From: Agapetus fuscipes
Taxonomy: Eukaryota; Arthropoda; Insecta; Trichoptera; Glossosomatidae
Assembly: GCA_951799405.1 (NCBI GenBank)
Contig: OX637359.1
Span: forward strand, 6,630,201 to 6,694,200
DNA: 64,000 nt
Reading direction: 5' to 3'
This document shows positions 10,951-22,474 of this stretch, piece by piece; within the stretch, counting starts at the first letter, position 1, and every line of letters begins with the position of its first letter. The notes beneath the pieces are model-generated. The model did not search any database and was not told the DNA's origin. It worked only from the letters and a program-made list of their open reading frames with translations. The position numbers and the translations under genes are program-made.

Positions 10951-11400
10951 AATGAAACTATAATCCCAACGTATGAATTATACGACCACACTCTTAATGA
11001 GTGATTTAGTTTTCATACATTGCAGAATTTCTTTATTGTTTTACTAGATTAGATGCTGGCGTCCTGGATTATGTGTGAGTTTATCATTGAGTAATAACAT
11101 AGAGGAGCAGAAACTAACTTACTGCATTGATACACACTATCGACCACTTTTGCCTCAGTCCTGCCAAACGTTGCCGTTGTGTTATACCGCATGCGTTTAG
11201 ACTAGTTCGGGCATAGTACGCACGCCGCAATGCTGCCACCTTTCAAGAAACATTTTTGCATTCGTCCGAGTATTTTTGTACACATGGAAATACAGCTGTG
11301 AAGTTCTTTATTCCCTTTCTTCATAAGGACATTTTCGTAAGTAGGTTGAAAAAGATAATGTATATTTTCGTTAAAATAATTTCTAATCCACAGATAACAT
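10951..11400. other. Unassigned stretch
   Basis: Short overlapping frames on both strands near 11202-11477 have no supporting features. Confidence 0.35.
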
Positions 11401-11439
11401 ATGTCATTGGAGACCAGCAACATCCCCCGATGCCTGAAA

Positions 11440-11885
11440 AGAAAAAATGTACGACCAGTGTGTCCTGTCAGTTATGACTTACGGAGCAGAGACACTAACT
11501 CTCACCAAATTGACTATCAGGAAACTCCGTGTAGCACAACGAAAGCACGAAGGAGCTATGCTACACATAAGACTGTCAGATCGGATGCGAAATACCGAAA
11601 TACGTAGAAGATCGGGAGTTACTGACATAGTCAAAAGAGTGGCAAAGCAGAAGTGGTCGTGGGCAGGGCATGTAGCCAGATTGAGCGAATAAAGATGGAC
11701 GAAAAGATTGGTAGAATGGAGACCTCGTGAAGACAAAAGAACAAGAGGAAGGCCTCTTACACGATGGTCAGATGATATTAAAAGAGTTGCTGGTGACTGG
11801 ATGCAGAGAGCCCAGGACAGAGAGGCCTGGAGAGATATAGGGGAGGCCTATGTCCAGCAGTGGACAAGAAGTGGCTGACTAAGTG
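11440..11885 (+). pseudogene. LINE L-f reverse transcriptase, C-terminal end
   Basis: The frame reads MTYGAETLTLTK, RNTEIRRRSGVTD, KWSWAGHVARLSE, a TAA stop at about 11690, then continues after it as RPREDKRTRGRPLTRWSDDI, WMQRAQDREAWRDIGEAY and VQQW before the natural end. This is the conserved C-terminal part of an arthropod LINE ORF2. The internal stop and absent catalytic core make it a pseudogene. A second, more decayed fragment of the same general type is at 33105-33290. Confidence 0.7.
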
Positions 11886-12254
11886 AGTAAGTAAGTAATT
11901 TCTAGTCCACGGATATCATATGTCATAGTCTCGGATAAAGTGGAAGTAACTGTGCAGACCCCAAATAAGAGGTTTCTCGCTGAAGCCGCATAAGCCCGCC
12001 CAAACAAAGTAGACTGAACTCAGTGTAATGGAGACTTTCAGTTGATGGCTCAAGGAACTCTCAAGTAAATTAAAACAAAAAATACTGTGGCAAGCGCAAT
12101 ACTAAAAGAAAACAGATGATCCCTTTATTTCATTTCTCTGAATAGTCGTTAGTTTCGATGGATACCAAAAAAAAGATTTAAATACACGAAAGTAGAGAGT
12201 TGCTTTCTGTACCCTGAGTACGAGTTTTTTCACTTTACTCGAAGTATTGAGTAT

Positions 12255-12320
12255 TCAAAAATATCGGAGTTGAAGCTTCCGAACGTTTCACCCATGTTGC
12301 GATGGGCTTTTTCAGCGTGA
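12255..12320 (-). mobile_element. Family F fragment with decayed hammerhead-like core
   Basis: Positions 12315 to 12284 on the - strand read CTGAAAAAG, hairpin CCCAT/ATGGG, TGAAACG: one core base (G8 position) is lost and one stem pair has become a G-U wobble. A SINE-3 head fragment follows (12321-12360). Confidence 0.5.
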
Positions 12321-12485
12321 CGATGGCCGAGCGGACAAGGCGTTGGCAATTAGATATGCGAATTTTAAAATAAAACAGCGCCGGTACTGTATGTGACCGA
12401 AATTTCGTTGGGTGACTGATTTTTCCATGGCCGAGCTGTCAGTGGATGGGTTGCCTGTGACCGATTTGTCGTGGAACCGTCTGAA

Positions 12486-12692
12486 CCAGAAGCGCTATTC
12501 TGCTTAATTCCTTACAACCTTGACTTATAGGTTGGTATAAGGCTGACCACCCATACTTTAAAAAATGGTTCACTTTTGCCAATGGCACCCCTGTGTCAGG
12601 TATGTGATCTTTCGCAAGCGCTAGCAAGTTCTGACTTGTGTTGATATCTACAGTGTAAGGAATTTGGAATAAAAGCGCTTCAGCTATAGCAG
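12486..12692. mobile_element. Short inverted-terminal element (MITE-E) carrying a T-module fragment
   Basis: The left end CCAGAAGCGCTATTCTGCTT and right end AAAGCGCTTC are inverted. The interior 12606-12680 matches the second copy at 25450-25625 (CAAGCGCTAGCAAG, TTGATATC). A piece of T-module (12522-12605) is inserted. Superfamily not assigned. Confidence 0.5.
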
Positions 12693-13027
12693 CTGAAGGA
12701 CTTATCTTTAGTTGTACCTACATGAGGGATTTTAAAGATCTTTCAACTGATTTACTCACGTGTGCAGAATGTAGGTACACATCGTCTTATCCGTATTAGC
12801 TATTGTCAACAAGCTGTAAAACTAAACCTTGGCTCAAGTCATAAACTTGTCTCATAAAACGCGATAAAATCATGTCAAACGTGTTGATGCACAAGCAATA
12901 AGGGCCAGCACGCTTCTGACACAGAGTACCAACCTCTACGAGTATATTAAACAACAGTCACTCGACAGCCCTGGGTGAGGCTTTTTTCCGATCGGACTTC
13001 AACTATGATCCTCCAAATCTTTATAAC

Positions 13028-13345
13028 GACCGGTCCGCAGTCTAGTGGTTAACACTTCTGACTCGTAAATGGAAGGTTATGGGTTTGAATCTCGGCGGAG
13101 CACAAAAAATATACCATTTATATTTTCAAATACGCTCTTCGCTGGGTGAAAAATTCATATTCCTTTACCAAAGACCGGTCACTTACGGTCCATCCAGCCT
13201 TACAGCGACTGGGTCTTGCTTGAGTATTGGCGCTTTGTAGCGACGACCAAGCTCGTAAACAACACCTCTGCGGCACTTACAACAAGTGTCATAGACCCCT
13301 AGGAATCTAGGGAGTCTCCCGAACATGATTTCTTTAAAAAAAATT
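13028..13345 (+). mobile_element. SINE-2 with LINE L-c tail
   Basis: The tRNA-like head has box A (CAGTCTAGTGGTTAACAC) and box B (GGTTTGAATCTC), followed by the family body. From about 13262 to the A-rich end (CACCTCTGCGGCACTTAC to TTTCTTTAAAAAAAA) the sequence is the 3' end of LINE L-c, as at 17095-17175. That is a SINE sharing its tail with a LINE. Confidence 0.75.
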
Positions 13346-13828
13346 ACCCACTGAAAATACACGGAATTTAACTAAAGCTTCCAGAAGTATCGGTAGTAAG
13401 TCTACATGTCGTAGCTAAATATCTACGTGGTATTGATCTTGATTACTTGCTGGTCAAACCAGCTTCTCAGTACAGTCATAACAGGGTACGCAGTATGCAA
13501 CTAGGCTGCCAATATATTGTAATTTTGTACAATGTCGTAATTTAGTTTCGTCTCCACTAAAATTATAACTCAACGGACAACACTTTGCACAGCTTTGGCG
13601 GGCAGTGGCACCTTCGGCGCTCTGACCAGATAGGTGCATGATGTGCATTGGTTTGTGTGGCAGCGGTGTGCAGTCTGGTGATAAACTGCATCTTGTGATT
13701 ATTGATTAGGCGGTTCATTGAGAGCGAGGGCAGAACGCAGCGCTATCAAACTCTTGGCATGTACATATTATACTACACTACAAATGCAAATAACATACTT
13801 AAACGATAATATCGATAACATATTAATT
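13346..13828. other. Unassigned stretch
   Basis: Nothing recognised. Confidence 0.35.
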
Positions 13829-14127
13829 TTTCAATCCAGCAAAGAGCGTATTTGAAAATATGAATGGCATATTTTTTGCGCTCCGATTCGAACCAACGAT
13901 CTTTTATTTACGAGTCCGAAGCCCAGTGGTAGCACTTCGTACTCTGAATGGAAGGTTGTTGGTTCGAATCCCGGCAGAGCTAAAAAAAAACATTTATATT
14001 TCCAAATCGTTGAAAAATTCATAAACCTTCACCAATTTACGGTCACCAAAGGTCCATTCAGCCTTACAGCAACTGGGTCTTGCTTGAGAATTGGCGCTTT
14101 GTAGCGACGACCAAGCTCGTAAAAGTC
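13829..14127. mobile_element. Two SINE-2 pieces joined head to head
   Basis: Positions 13829-13918 are a SINE-2 head in reverse and 13919-14127 a SINE-2 in forward orientation, joined in or beside the tRNA-like head. The box-B strings appear once in each direction. Confidence 0.6.
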
Positions 14128-14450
14128 CAGTCGATAGCTAAGTTGGTAGAATGCTTGCATTCTTTACTGAGAGCAAGGGTTCGATCCCCACCGAGAGTGT
14201 CAGAAATGATTTCCCGTTTCGGTGTTTATTTCAAGCCCAAAATACCGGCAAGGCTTACTCAGCCTTCACAAGAAATGAGAACCAGCCCCCTCGGGAGCAG
14301 GGAAACCCCCACTTCAACTGAAGTGGTTGGTGTAGGCCGGCCCCCTTCCCCGTAAAAATATATAGGTCCCGAATCGCCACATGCGACCCTTTCGGGGATA
14401 ACGCAGGCAATAAGTTACACTATATGTGTAGCTTAGTTGCGTTTGCGTGC
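14128..14450 (+). mobile_element. SINE-1, near full length
   Basis: tRNA-like head (box A GATAGCTAAGTTGG, box B GGTTCGATCCC), body with 'gatttcccgtttcggtgttt' and the 3' region 'gcgaccctttcggggataac' ending GTAGCTTAGTTGCG. It abuts the SINE-2 copy. Confidence 0.75.
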
Positions 14451-14464
14451 GAAACATTAACCAA

Positions 14465-14530
14465 TAAACAACGGACCGGTCACTGTGATGAAGAATGCAA
14501 TTATTCTACAAATCGACCGGACAATTGAGT
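14465..14530 (+). repeat. Direct repeat, copy 1 of a ~65-bp pair
   Basis: The block AACGGACCGGTCACTGTGAT...CTACAAATCGACCG is repeated at 14823-14888, about 355 bp downstream. Confidence 0.75.
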
Positions 14531-14822
14531 ATCCAACATATCGCACGTTAAATAAAGAGCAATAACTCAAAAAACAAGAATGTTGGGAAATCACGTTTGA
14601 AGTTCAAACAACCACTACAACTTGTATGGGATGAAAAAGGCGTCCGATGTTTTATCTCGGTCATATTCGTCCAAATTGAACGGCTGACGCATTCTACCTA
14701 TTCTTCTCGCATTGTTCTTGCGTTTTATTACAAAATCTCGATTTTCCGAATTTTCGAGTTATTTCTCTTTATTATTAAGCGTGCGATTATGTATCTTAGT
14801 TGCTTTTGCGTGCGATGCGTTA

Positions 14823-14888
14823 ACCACTAAACAACGGACCGGTCACTGTGATAAAGAATGCAATTATTCTACAAATCGACCGCACAAA
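14823..14888 (+). repeat. Direct repeat, copy 2 of a ~65-bp pair
   Basis: Near-identical to 14465-14530, including the preceding 'gcgtgcga...ttaacca' stretch. The pair may flank an inserted unit or be ends of an unrecognised element. Confidence 0.75.
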
Positions 14889-15227
14889 TAGAGTCCAACA
14901 TAAATCCTCACAAATCACTTTGTGAACTGTCAAAAACAGCTTTATTCTGCATTCAGGTTTATGGTTCAACTTTGAAAGACAATTGACATAACTGTCCATC
15001 AAATTGTTTATTGCCACTAAATATGAGTGTGTGCATATTGCGGTGATCTTGTTGGCTGGATAAGAGACACTGGTGTTTGTTTGGTGTGGGGATTTTCGTC
15101 TAGAAACATTGCCAAATATTCAGAGAGCGGTGGCTGCCGGCCAAACTATAGTCAATGTAAGTACTAGCGCAATACTAACATCGGAGAAGGAAAGAGATCA
15201 AAATGTTGCTACTGTGTCTATAATCTT

Positions 15228-15425
15228 TCAATAATATAAGCTGCTAAGATATTTTATCATTTGAGGCTCAGATTGAATGCATGGCCACAGACAGGCACAT
15301 GTATAGGTTCGCGCCTACACATTCAGCATGTGTGCATACAAATAAACAAAATCTTACATGAACATAAACCTTTCGACTCCTGTCGACTTTCCCTGAAACT
15401 GGGGTGGTATTGGCAAAAATGAAGA
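15228..15425 (-). repeat. T-module, 5' end missing
   Basis: Reverse copy beginning 'aatataagctgctaagatat' and ending in the 'ccctgaaactggggtgg' stretch. Confidence 0.7.
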
Positions 15426-15544
15426 ATGACATTCCAGCTGTCAAAAACTATGTCAATGACAACATTTACTTAGTAAACCCTTTGTGGTCAAAAGGTGAAA
15501 AACAAAAAAAAGTACGAAAATATTTGAAGATTCATATTAAATTA

Positions 15545-15715
15545 ATTTAAAAATAAAACACAAAGTTTTTCTTTGCGAGTTGATTTATTACCTCGAGCGC
15601 TTTCGATGTGATCACATCTTCATCAGTTAGTCCCGTTGATAATGATGGGATAATATCGAAAGCACTCGAGGAAATAAATCAGCTCGTGAAGAAAAACTTT
15701 GTGTTTTATTTTTAC
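15545..15715. mobile_element. Inverted dimer of a Penelope-like end with hammerhead-like core
   Basis: Two ~65-bp arms (AAAACACAAAG, GAGTTGATTTATTACCTCGAG on the left; the reverse on the right) face each other. On the - strand 15626 to 15598 reads CTGATGA, one extra A, the perfect hairpin GATGTG/CACATC, then GAAAGCG. The right arm has a decayed version (GATGGGATAATATCGAAAGC). Confidence 0.6.
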
Positions 15716-16489
15716 ATGTTTAATTTAATTTTTAATTCAGAAGTGAGGTGATGGTTTGTCTGTGACTGGAGAATACGCGGTGATAGTTGTCGATCTATTA
15801 AAGGGTCAGCAGACCTCGCTTGTATAATGAGTAATAAGTACCTACTGGCTCTCACATTCACCGGTGTGTCATCCATTAACTCCATCACACTACACCAGCT
15901 CACGGATGGCATGAGTGGTTGGTTCACGGGCACAGTGAAACTCTATTCTGGTTAGTTTTGAGTAGGATAGTAATGTCAATAACGTAAGTTTTCTGCCACT
16001 TTCAGGAGAGCGCCTCCCGAACAGTCTCAGTAGTAGCATCTCGAATTCTAGGCCTTAAGTCATATGTTACGACGCTCAGAATCATTTTGCATTTTTGTTT
16101 GTAAATTTAAAATCCTCGAGCCCTAAACCCTCACGGCTATAACTTTCAGTGATTTTTTAGCCTCCTTTGCTTTGTGTAAACACTTGGGAAGGTGTAGCTT
16201 CACGGGAGGGCCTTCTGCCACTCGCATCTCACATAACTTTTGAGTGCGAGTCCTGTGGATATACAGGACGTGGGTCAGTGGTGGGGAGACTGACCCTGAG
16301 AGAAGGTTGTTATATGATTTATATCATACCACTACAGGTAAAATTATTATCAAATCGTACAAAACTATTTTTCTTGTCAGCTAAGGATTTGTACATCAGC
16401 CGTTTAACCCGTTGAAATAATATATTTTTAGTTTTTTCCTCCCTCTATCATCCGTATTTCTAACAATTCTCTGACCACCCATACCTACG
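15716..16489. other. Unassigned stretch
   Basis: A frame at 16167-16415 has no recognised domain. No repeat end is recognised. Confidence 0.35.
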
Positions 16490-16732
16490 CTAGATTTGTG
16501 AAGAGGAATGCAATTCACCAACCTATTCTGCTTGGCTAGAAACAAGTATAAATATCATCAATTGATAATTCATTATTGTATATTTGAATGAATTATTATT
16601 TAATAATTACTCAATGACATCTGTTGAACCAGAATCAATGTTATGGTCAAATGGAGATCCAACCAGCGTTATTCTATTCCAAATACGCTAGAAAGATCAG
16701 CCACTTGATCCCTCGGCCATAACACCGATTTA
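16490..16732 (-). mobile_element. SINE-3, near full length
   Basis: Reverse copy: 3' AT-rich tail near 16560-16615, body 'catctgttgaaccagaatcaatgttatgg', tRNA-like head at 16690-16732 ('ccctcggccataacac'). Confidence 0.65.
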
Positions 16733-16815
16733 TAATTTGCCAATGTCCCCCCTGTCTCAGGGAAAGGCGGCAAAAGTTGCAGAGCTTCTGTTCATTTAAG
16801 ATTGGGTTTTATGTT
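16733..16815 (+). repeat. T-module fragment
   Basis: Part of the module from 'tttgccaatgtcccccctgtctcagggaa' to 'tgggttttatgttgtaagta'. Confidence 0.6.
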
Positions 16816-16829
16816 GTAAGTATCATCAA

Positions 16830-17020
16830 ATAGGTACGGGAAGATCTACCGACGGCCGTCGAGACTTCCACCCCAGAAAGGTAAAAAAAGATGGATGGAC
16901 GGTGTGAACGTAGATGCAGGCAAGGCTGACATGGTAGCTGGAGAGGAAAGGTGATGGACAGGCGAGAGTGAAGGAGAATCCTGGATTCAGCCAAGACCCA
17001 CTCAAGGCTGTCGAGCTCAT
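16830..17020 (+). pseudogene. LINE C-terminal fragment
   Basis: Decayed coding with an RPSR..PQKGKKRWMDGV string resembling the GRPRKRW-type end of LINE ORF2. Frames are broken. Confidence 0.4.
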
Positions 17021-17094
17021 GATGATGAACAGGAGCTTATTAATGATACCAAAGCGATAGTAATTTCAGAAAGAGCGGATATATATATATATTT

Positions 17095-17480
17095 TTTTAA
17101 GAAAGCCTATGCGGGAGACTCCCTAGATTCGAGAGACTCTAAGGGTCTATGACACTTGTTATAGTGCCGCAGAGGTGTTGGTGACGTGGCATTTGTCCAT
17201 GTCCGGTTGCAGGGTTGTTAGCTGCGCAGTACTGTGGTGTGTGTGGCATTGCTTTGTTTTGAGACACTGAGAGGAAATGGCGATTGATATTGGATTTGAA
17301 TGGAAACACAGATACCGGTAACTCATTCCATAAGCGGGCAGTTTGGCAGAGGAATGAGTCGTGAAAACACCAAGTTCTCATAGTTTTGATATCGACTGCA
17401 AATGGTTGAATGTGAGCCGTTCTACGAGTTGCCCTTGTTGTGACGAGAGGAGGGGGTATAACTGTATAAGTGAGGATACT
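17095..17480 (-). pseudogene. LINE L-c (Jockey-type) C-terminus and 3' end
   Basis: On the - strand the sequence encodes CQTARLWNELPVSVFPFKSN, the 'RTARLWNSLP..VFP' block near the C-terminus of Jockey-type LINEs, then a 3' UTR ending in GGAGTCTCCCGCATAGGCTTTC and an A-rich tail. Frames are interrupted. Confidence 0.6.
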
Positions 17481-18019
17481 TCATCAGAGCAGACGCCATT
17501 GTTATTTATTATATTTTATACATTATATTTAATCTACCTAACAATTTATCTAAGAAATTAGTTTGATACTAAAAGTGGTCGTGTGTGTACATGAGAGCTA
17601 GTATACCCCAATTTTAAAACTCAACTATGAAGGTTAAAGAAAATGTGTGAAAACTGAGAAGGCCCTTCTAATGAGCGTTCAAGTTTGGATACATTTTTGC
17701 TACGAACGCAATGATTGAATTTAAACGTAGAGTTTTATACTGGGGTGGTTTTCGTGTTTTGGGCGCTCCACCCTCCGGTCCATCAATGTCATGTAAAGTT
17801 ACATACAATCTGTGAGGGATGAAACAACATCAATCACCCAGTAAGGAATATATCAGATTCCTTATAAACAAAACGGCAAGGACATACAAATAATATATTA
17901 TTTTCCTTTACATCGTTTCTGAAACTTTCTACTCGAGATGAGAATGTTCGGCCGGATAATCGAGTTCGGCTTACTTTTTAATGTTCGTATTCGGCCTGCA
18001 TACCAAATACGACACCGGT
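17481..18019. other. AT-rich stretch, nothing recognised
   Basis: No gene or repeat family is supported. Confidence 0.35.
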
Positions 18020-18860
18020 TTTTTAAGAAATCCTGTGCGGAAGACTCTCTAGATTTAAGAGACTCTAGGGGTCCATGTCACTTGTCGTAATGCCGCAGAG
18101 GTGTTGGTGATGTTGAAGTTTTTTTTTTTTTAAGAAAGCGTGTGCGGGAGACTCCCTAGATTCAAGAGACTCTAAGGGTCTATGACACTTGTTATGGTGC
18201 CGGAGAGGTGTTGTTGATGTGGCAGTCCTTGTCCGGTTGCAGGACCGTTTGCGCAGTGCTGTCGTGTGTGTTGCGTTGCGTTGTGTTTTGAGACACTGAG
18301 AGGAAACGGCGATTGATATTGGATTTGAAAAGGGTAAGGTTAAATTGGGATGGAAACAGATACCGGTAACTCGTATCATAAGCGGGCAGTTTGGCAAAGG
18401 AATGAGTCGCGAGAACACCAAGTTCTCATAGTTTTGATATCGACTGCAAATGGTTGAATGTGAGCCGTTCTACGAGTTGCCCTTGCTGTGACGAAAGGAG
18501 GGGGTATAAGTGAGGATATTTCATCAGAGTTGATGTCCTGATGCAGTTGCAGGGCAGTTTGGCAAAGGAATAAGTCGCGAGAACACCAAGTTCTCATAGT
18601 TTTGATATCGCTGCAAAGGGATGGATGTGAGCCGTTCTACGAGTTGGCTTTGTTGTGACGAGAGGAGGTACAAGTGAGGATATTTCATCACAACAGACGC
18701 AATTATAGGACCTGTAGAAGAGACTGATCATTCCAACTTTTCTTCTGTGCTCGAGAGAATGTAGGTTGGCTATGAGAGTAGGATCATCAATCAGCTTCAC
18801 CGCTGTTCTTTGCACAGAATCAAGTTGGTCACACAGTCTCTGTGGTATACCGAAAATTTA
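18020..18860 (-). pseudogene. LINE L-c, stacked 3'-end copies
   Basis: Two successive 3' ends (18020-18115 and 18120-18420) and a further coding piece to 18860. On the - strand the last encodes AVKLIDDPTLIANLHSLEHR and then RKVGMISLFYRSYNCVCCDE, the block upstream of the RTARLWNELP block in Jockey-type LINEs. The RTARLWN block itself appears more than once, so the region is several partial copies or an internal duplication. Confidence 0.6.
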
Positions 18861-18954
18861 AAAGATTATTCTTTAATACATTTCCGGTAAATCGGTATGG
18901 TTTAGGATTCTAGATCCAGGCTCCTATATATTGCGGAAAATAAAATCCCACAGG

Positions 18955-19080
18955 GCGGTCGCCTCCCTGGAAGACAGCCAAAGAGGTGGTTGGGCAGCTG
19001 GACTTCAGCCTCCCAGGAGTAGCTTCAAGACCATTTATCTGCTGAAGCAGATATATGATTTAAATGAAGAAGAAGAACTG
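18955..19080 (+). pseudogene. LINE L-e C-terminal fragment
   Basis: Encodes GGRLPGRQPKRWLGSWTSAS; the same block occurs in reverse at 26216-26440 (PGRPPKRWKNSWSSSSQE). Confidence 0.5.
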
Positions 19081-19324
19081 TTCACAGCGGGCAAGTAAAT
19101 AAGCCAGTCTAGTCTAAGCTAGCTGTAGTGGTAGGAACGATTATACGAGTATGTATTGTGGCACTCAGCCAAACTGATCTTAAATTCTAGCAAACCCGAT
19201 TTACTTGACAGATATTCCCGAAGTCGACTTCCCGACAGCTAAATGAAACATTCATACACTTTATGAAATATTAACAAATACAATATCACAAATCTGTCCG
19301 AAAAAAATAGAAGATAGAATATGT

Positions 19325-19520
19325 TAGTAGTCTAGTGGATAACCACCCTTCGGACTCGTAATTGGAAGAACGTGAATTCACTTCCGGCGGAGCGCAACAA
19401 TAGAAATCAAATACCAAGACCGGTCAACAATGTTCCATCAGCATAGCCTTGAAGCAGCTGGGTTTTGCTTGAGATTGGGAATTATGGAATACCAAGCTTG
19501 TAGTGGACTTTTCATGTGTG
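19325..19520 (+). mobile_element. SINE-2, degraded
   Basis: tRNA-like head ('gtagtctagtggataacca', box B decayed), body 'caataccaagaccggtca' and 'tgggttttgcttgaga'. Confidence 0.55.
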
Positions 19521-20511
19521 ATTCCCACAAAAACAGCGCCCTCCAAATAAATCACATCCACTTCCACAAATTCCACATCCACAAAAAATATTACTGACGT
19601 GGGTAACATACAACGTGCAAAGCATGTCTTTTAGAAGGAATAATCGATTAGATGTAGCTTGCTCCTCTTTGAAGGAAGTATCTTATGAAGACGATCAAGA
19701 ACTGCCTTAACTAGAGGATGGCGACCAGCTGAGACAAATCGCTTCCCCAGTTCTTGTTTACTGTATACGCCAATCTTGTCAAATCTGACTTTTTGATGCA
19801 GTTGTCTTAAGAATAAAATTCTACACAATCTGAGCTAAAAAAAATACATATTTGTCTTCAAATGTGCGAGTTATTCAACATTTTCACAGACGATATTCTG
19901 TGTTCGAAATTTCAACTCAGTGCTTGTTTACTGGATACGCCACAAACGCTGATGCGCATGCGTGGCTGACGAGTGGCTGCCGTATCTGCCAATCACAGAC
20001 GCGCGTGGGTGTGACGTCACACCTAAACATCGTTTTTTAACCGTAGCCCGCTCGGAATTTTGAGATGAATATTTAAGTTTTCAAGGGATTCCTGAGATAA
20101 ATCCTTTAAAAATTATAGTTCATAGGAAGAAAAACATCTCCCGACCATCTGCAAAAACAATTTCTGCCATTGCATTGTTCAATGTGAACGGTTAGTCGAT
20201 TATATGTTGAAATGAACGTAATGGCATTTTAACATACAGGTTGCTACATTTTTAGTTCGTGAAACAGTAGGTAATTATTAATAGACAATAATTGCCATAC
20301 GAGATTACAAAATGCTTAATTAGACACGTACGTGGATAACTTACAGTATATTTTTGGTACCACGACAAAATGCCCACCGATAAATGTCCCAAGACATAAT
20401 ATCCCGTCCGTCCGTATATGTATGTATGCATGTACCAGCCGACATTACAGATCATATTATATTTTCATAAAAATTTAATATAATCTGAACAAGTATTTAT
20501 GTATATATGTA
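19521..20511. other. Unassigned stretch
   Basis: A short piece related to the 23040 minisatellite unit lies at 19710-19745. 'cgtccgtccgtatatgtatg' near 20402 resembles an internal motif of the 21790-22405 element. Otherwise nothing. Confidence 0.35.
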
Positions 20512-20600
20512 ACTGTAACTGTAATTCTGTCGCCATTCCGCTAGGGGTGGCCAGAGCCTCTGCAGAGCTGCCTCCATTTCTTCTTATTCTGCCTATCCTT
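20512..20600 (-). mobile_element. LINE L-b 3'-end fragment
   Basis: Terminal ~85 bp ('gtcgccattccgctaggggtggcc') in reverse. Confidence 0.6.
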
Positions 20601-20634
20601 ACTGAAAATTGAAATTGACGTTAAATTTAAAATT

Positions 20635-20770
20635 AAAATCAACAAAATCTCACATGAACATAAACCTTGCAACTCCTGTCACATATCCGTAAAATCAGGG
20701 TGGCGTAAGCAAAAGCGAACCTATTTTTTCAGCATGGGGGGTCAGCCTCATACCAACCTATCAGGCAAGG
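20635..20770 (-). repeat. T-module, 5' half
   Basis: Reverse copy; its 5' terminus is at 20770 ('accaacctatcaggcaagga'). Confidence 0.65.
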
Positions 20771-21084
20771 AGCATCATTAGCAAACATCAAAACATTGAA
20801 ACGTATAAAAATGTTCCATCTTTCAATAACGTAGTTCACGCACTATTTGGAAATTCAAAATAAAAACAGACTTACTTTCGTAAACATTTTATACAAGAGA
20901 TAGAAAGCTACAACTTTTGTCCTAAAAAAACATATTTTCTGATATATAATTGATGTTTTCTTCAAAATAATAAAAAAAAATGCACAGAATCTGCACTCGA
21001 CTTTCTTGCATAAATTAACTCACTGTATGACGAATTTAAAGCTAGAATCATTTGCCAGTTTATGCTGTTTCAAGAAGAAAAAAA

Positions 21085-21165
21085 AGATTATTTGGTGAGC
21101 GCCGTTTTGTGTGAATCACACCTCAAGAGCCCTCTGCGAGGTTGGTCGTCTCTGAAAAAAACGCC
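21085..21165 (-). mobile_element. SINE-2 tail fragment
   Basis: 'ggtgagcgccgttttgtgtg...agagccctctgcgaggttggtcgtc' matches the SINE-2 3' end in reverse. Confidence 0.6.
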
Positions 21166-21179
21166 AATTACACAAGAAA

Positions 21180-21405
21180 GAACCTTGATTTATAGGTTGG
21201 TATAAAGCTGACCACCCATAGTGTAAAAAATAATTCACTTTGTCAATGTCAGAGTTGCAGGCTTAATGTTCATTTGAGATTTGGTTTCAATTTGTAAGTA
21301 CACACTCAGCATTTGCAAGCGCGAACTTACAAGTTTCTGTTTGTGGGCATGCAATTGATCTGAGTTTTGAATGTTAATATTTCGTTGCAACTACGATTCT
21401 CGATT
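21180..21405 (+). repeat. T-module with internal deletion
   Basis: Starts 'aaccttgatttataggttgg'; the 'cctgtttcagggaagg' section is deleted near 21250. Confidence 0.7.
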
Positions 21406-21789
21406 ATTATATATATGTACATAGATGGTCATTGAACGCTTTTGTATGCAAACTTGGACTTTGTATGGTGGGTAAACTTTTTTGTCATGTTTTGAAAAAG
21501 TAACGACTGATTATTATTGCTATTTAGAAAGTTTTAAGAATCGCAGCCTTTTATCTAATTTTAACCCTCTGATTATTACTAAACATTTTGTCTGGAAATT
21601 TCTCACTTTGTATGTGATTCACTTTTTGGAAAATATAATGATGACATCATATTATAAGTTATCATTATTGTCTTAAATTTTCTAAAAAGTATTTTTTTAT
21701 TAACACTCTAACTGCTGAGAACTTTTCAATATATTTTTACTTTATAGCAGTCAGAAGGAGCTATAAAGTATTGTATTCGTCCGAAAAAA

Positions 21790-22405
21790 AAATTGAGGTT
21801 TCAACGGAAATGAGTTGTCTTGCGCCAGGACGTGCAAAAAAACCTAATTTGTCGAACCTGTCCGTCCGTATGTGTGTATGTCCCAGCCGATACTACTAAT
21901 CACAGAGACACCAATTTTTAGATTTAGAGAATTGACAACCACAAATTTTGATGAGCCGACCGGCATGGGATCACCCTGAAAAATCAAGATGGCTGCCATA
22001 CAAAAAAAACATACAATTGCACTTTTCTCAAAAACGGCTCCAAGATTATTTTTTTCAGTGTGGTCGTTGCTCAAATTTTTACTAAAAAAATTAGGTGTGG
22101 CAACACTCTTGCAAACCTGGGTCTATGGGTTGCCATCTGAAATTTTATGTTTTTTTTTGTATGGCAGCCATCTTGAATTTTCAAGTTGGTGTAATGCCGT
22201 GTAATTCATATTTAAAACATGTTCAAAAGAGTTGATGTAGCCAAAATATGGTATCTCTAAGTCTAATACTTTGGAAAGTGACACACATACACACGCACAC
22301 ACACACACACACATACAGACGGACGTTTTTGAAAGATAGTGTTTTTTGGCATGTCCTGCACCAGGACAACTCATTTCCGTGAAAACCTCGAAAAACAATT
22401 TTCAC
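21790..22405. mobile_element. Non-autonomous DNA element, ~40-bp imperfect terminal inverted repeats
   Basis: The left end (21797-21840, GAGGTTTCAACGGAAATGAG...) and the right end (22345-22392, ...CTCATTTCCGTGAAAACCTC) are inverted. The interior has no transposase. A TSD could not be read with confidence, so the superfamily is open. Confidence 0.5.
22268..22318. repeat. (CA)n microsatellite
   Basis: About 50 bases of mostly ACACAC inside the element at 21790-22405. It gives spurious valine/cysteine-rich frames on the - strand. Confidence 0.8.
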
Positions 22406-22474
22406 ACCAAATCAATACTTTCTTTATGATGATGATGAGTTGATGATTTCTTTATAGCGCCGTTTCGTGAAAAA

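Noticed and set aside
22223..22405. Cysteine/valine-rich - strand peptide
   Set aside because: It is the translation of a (CA)n microsatellite.
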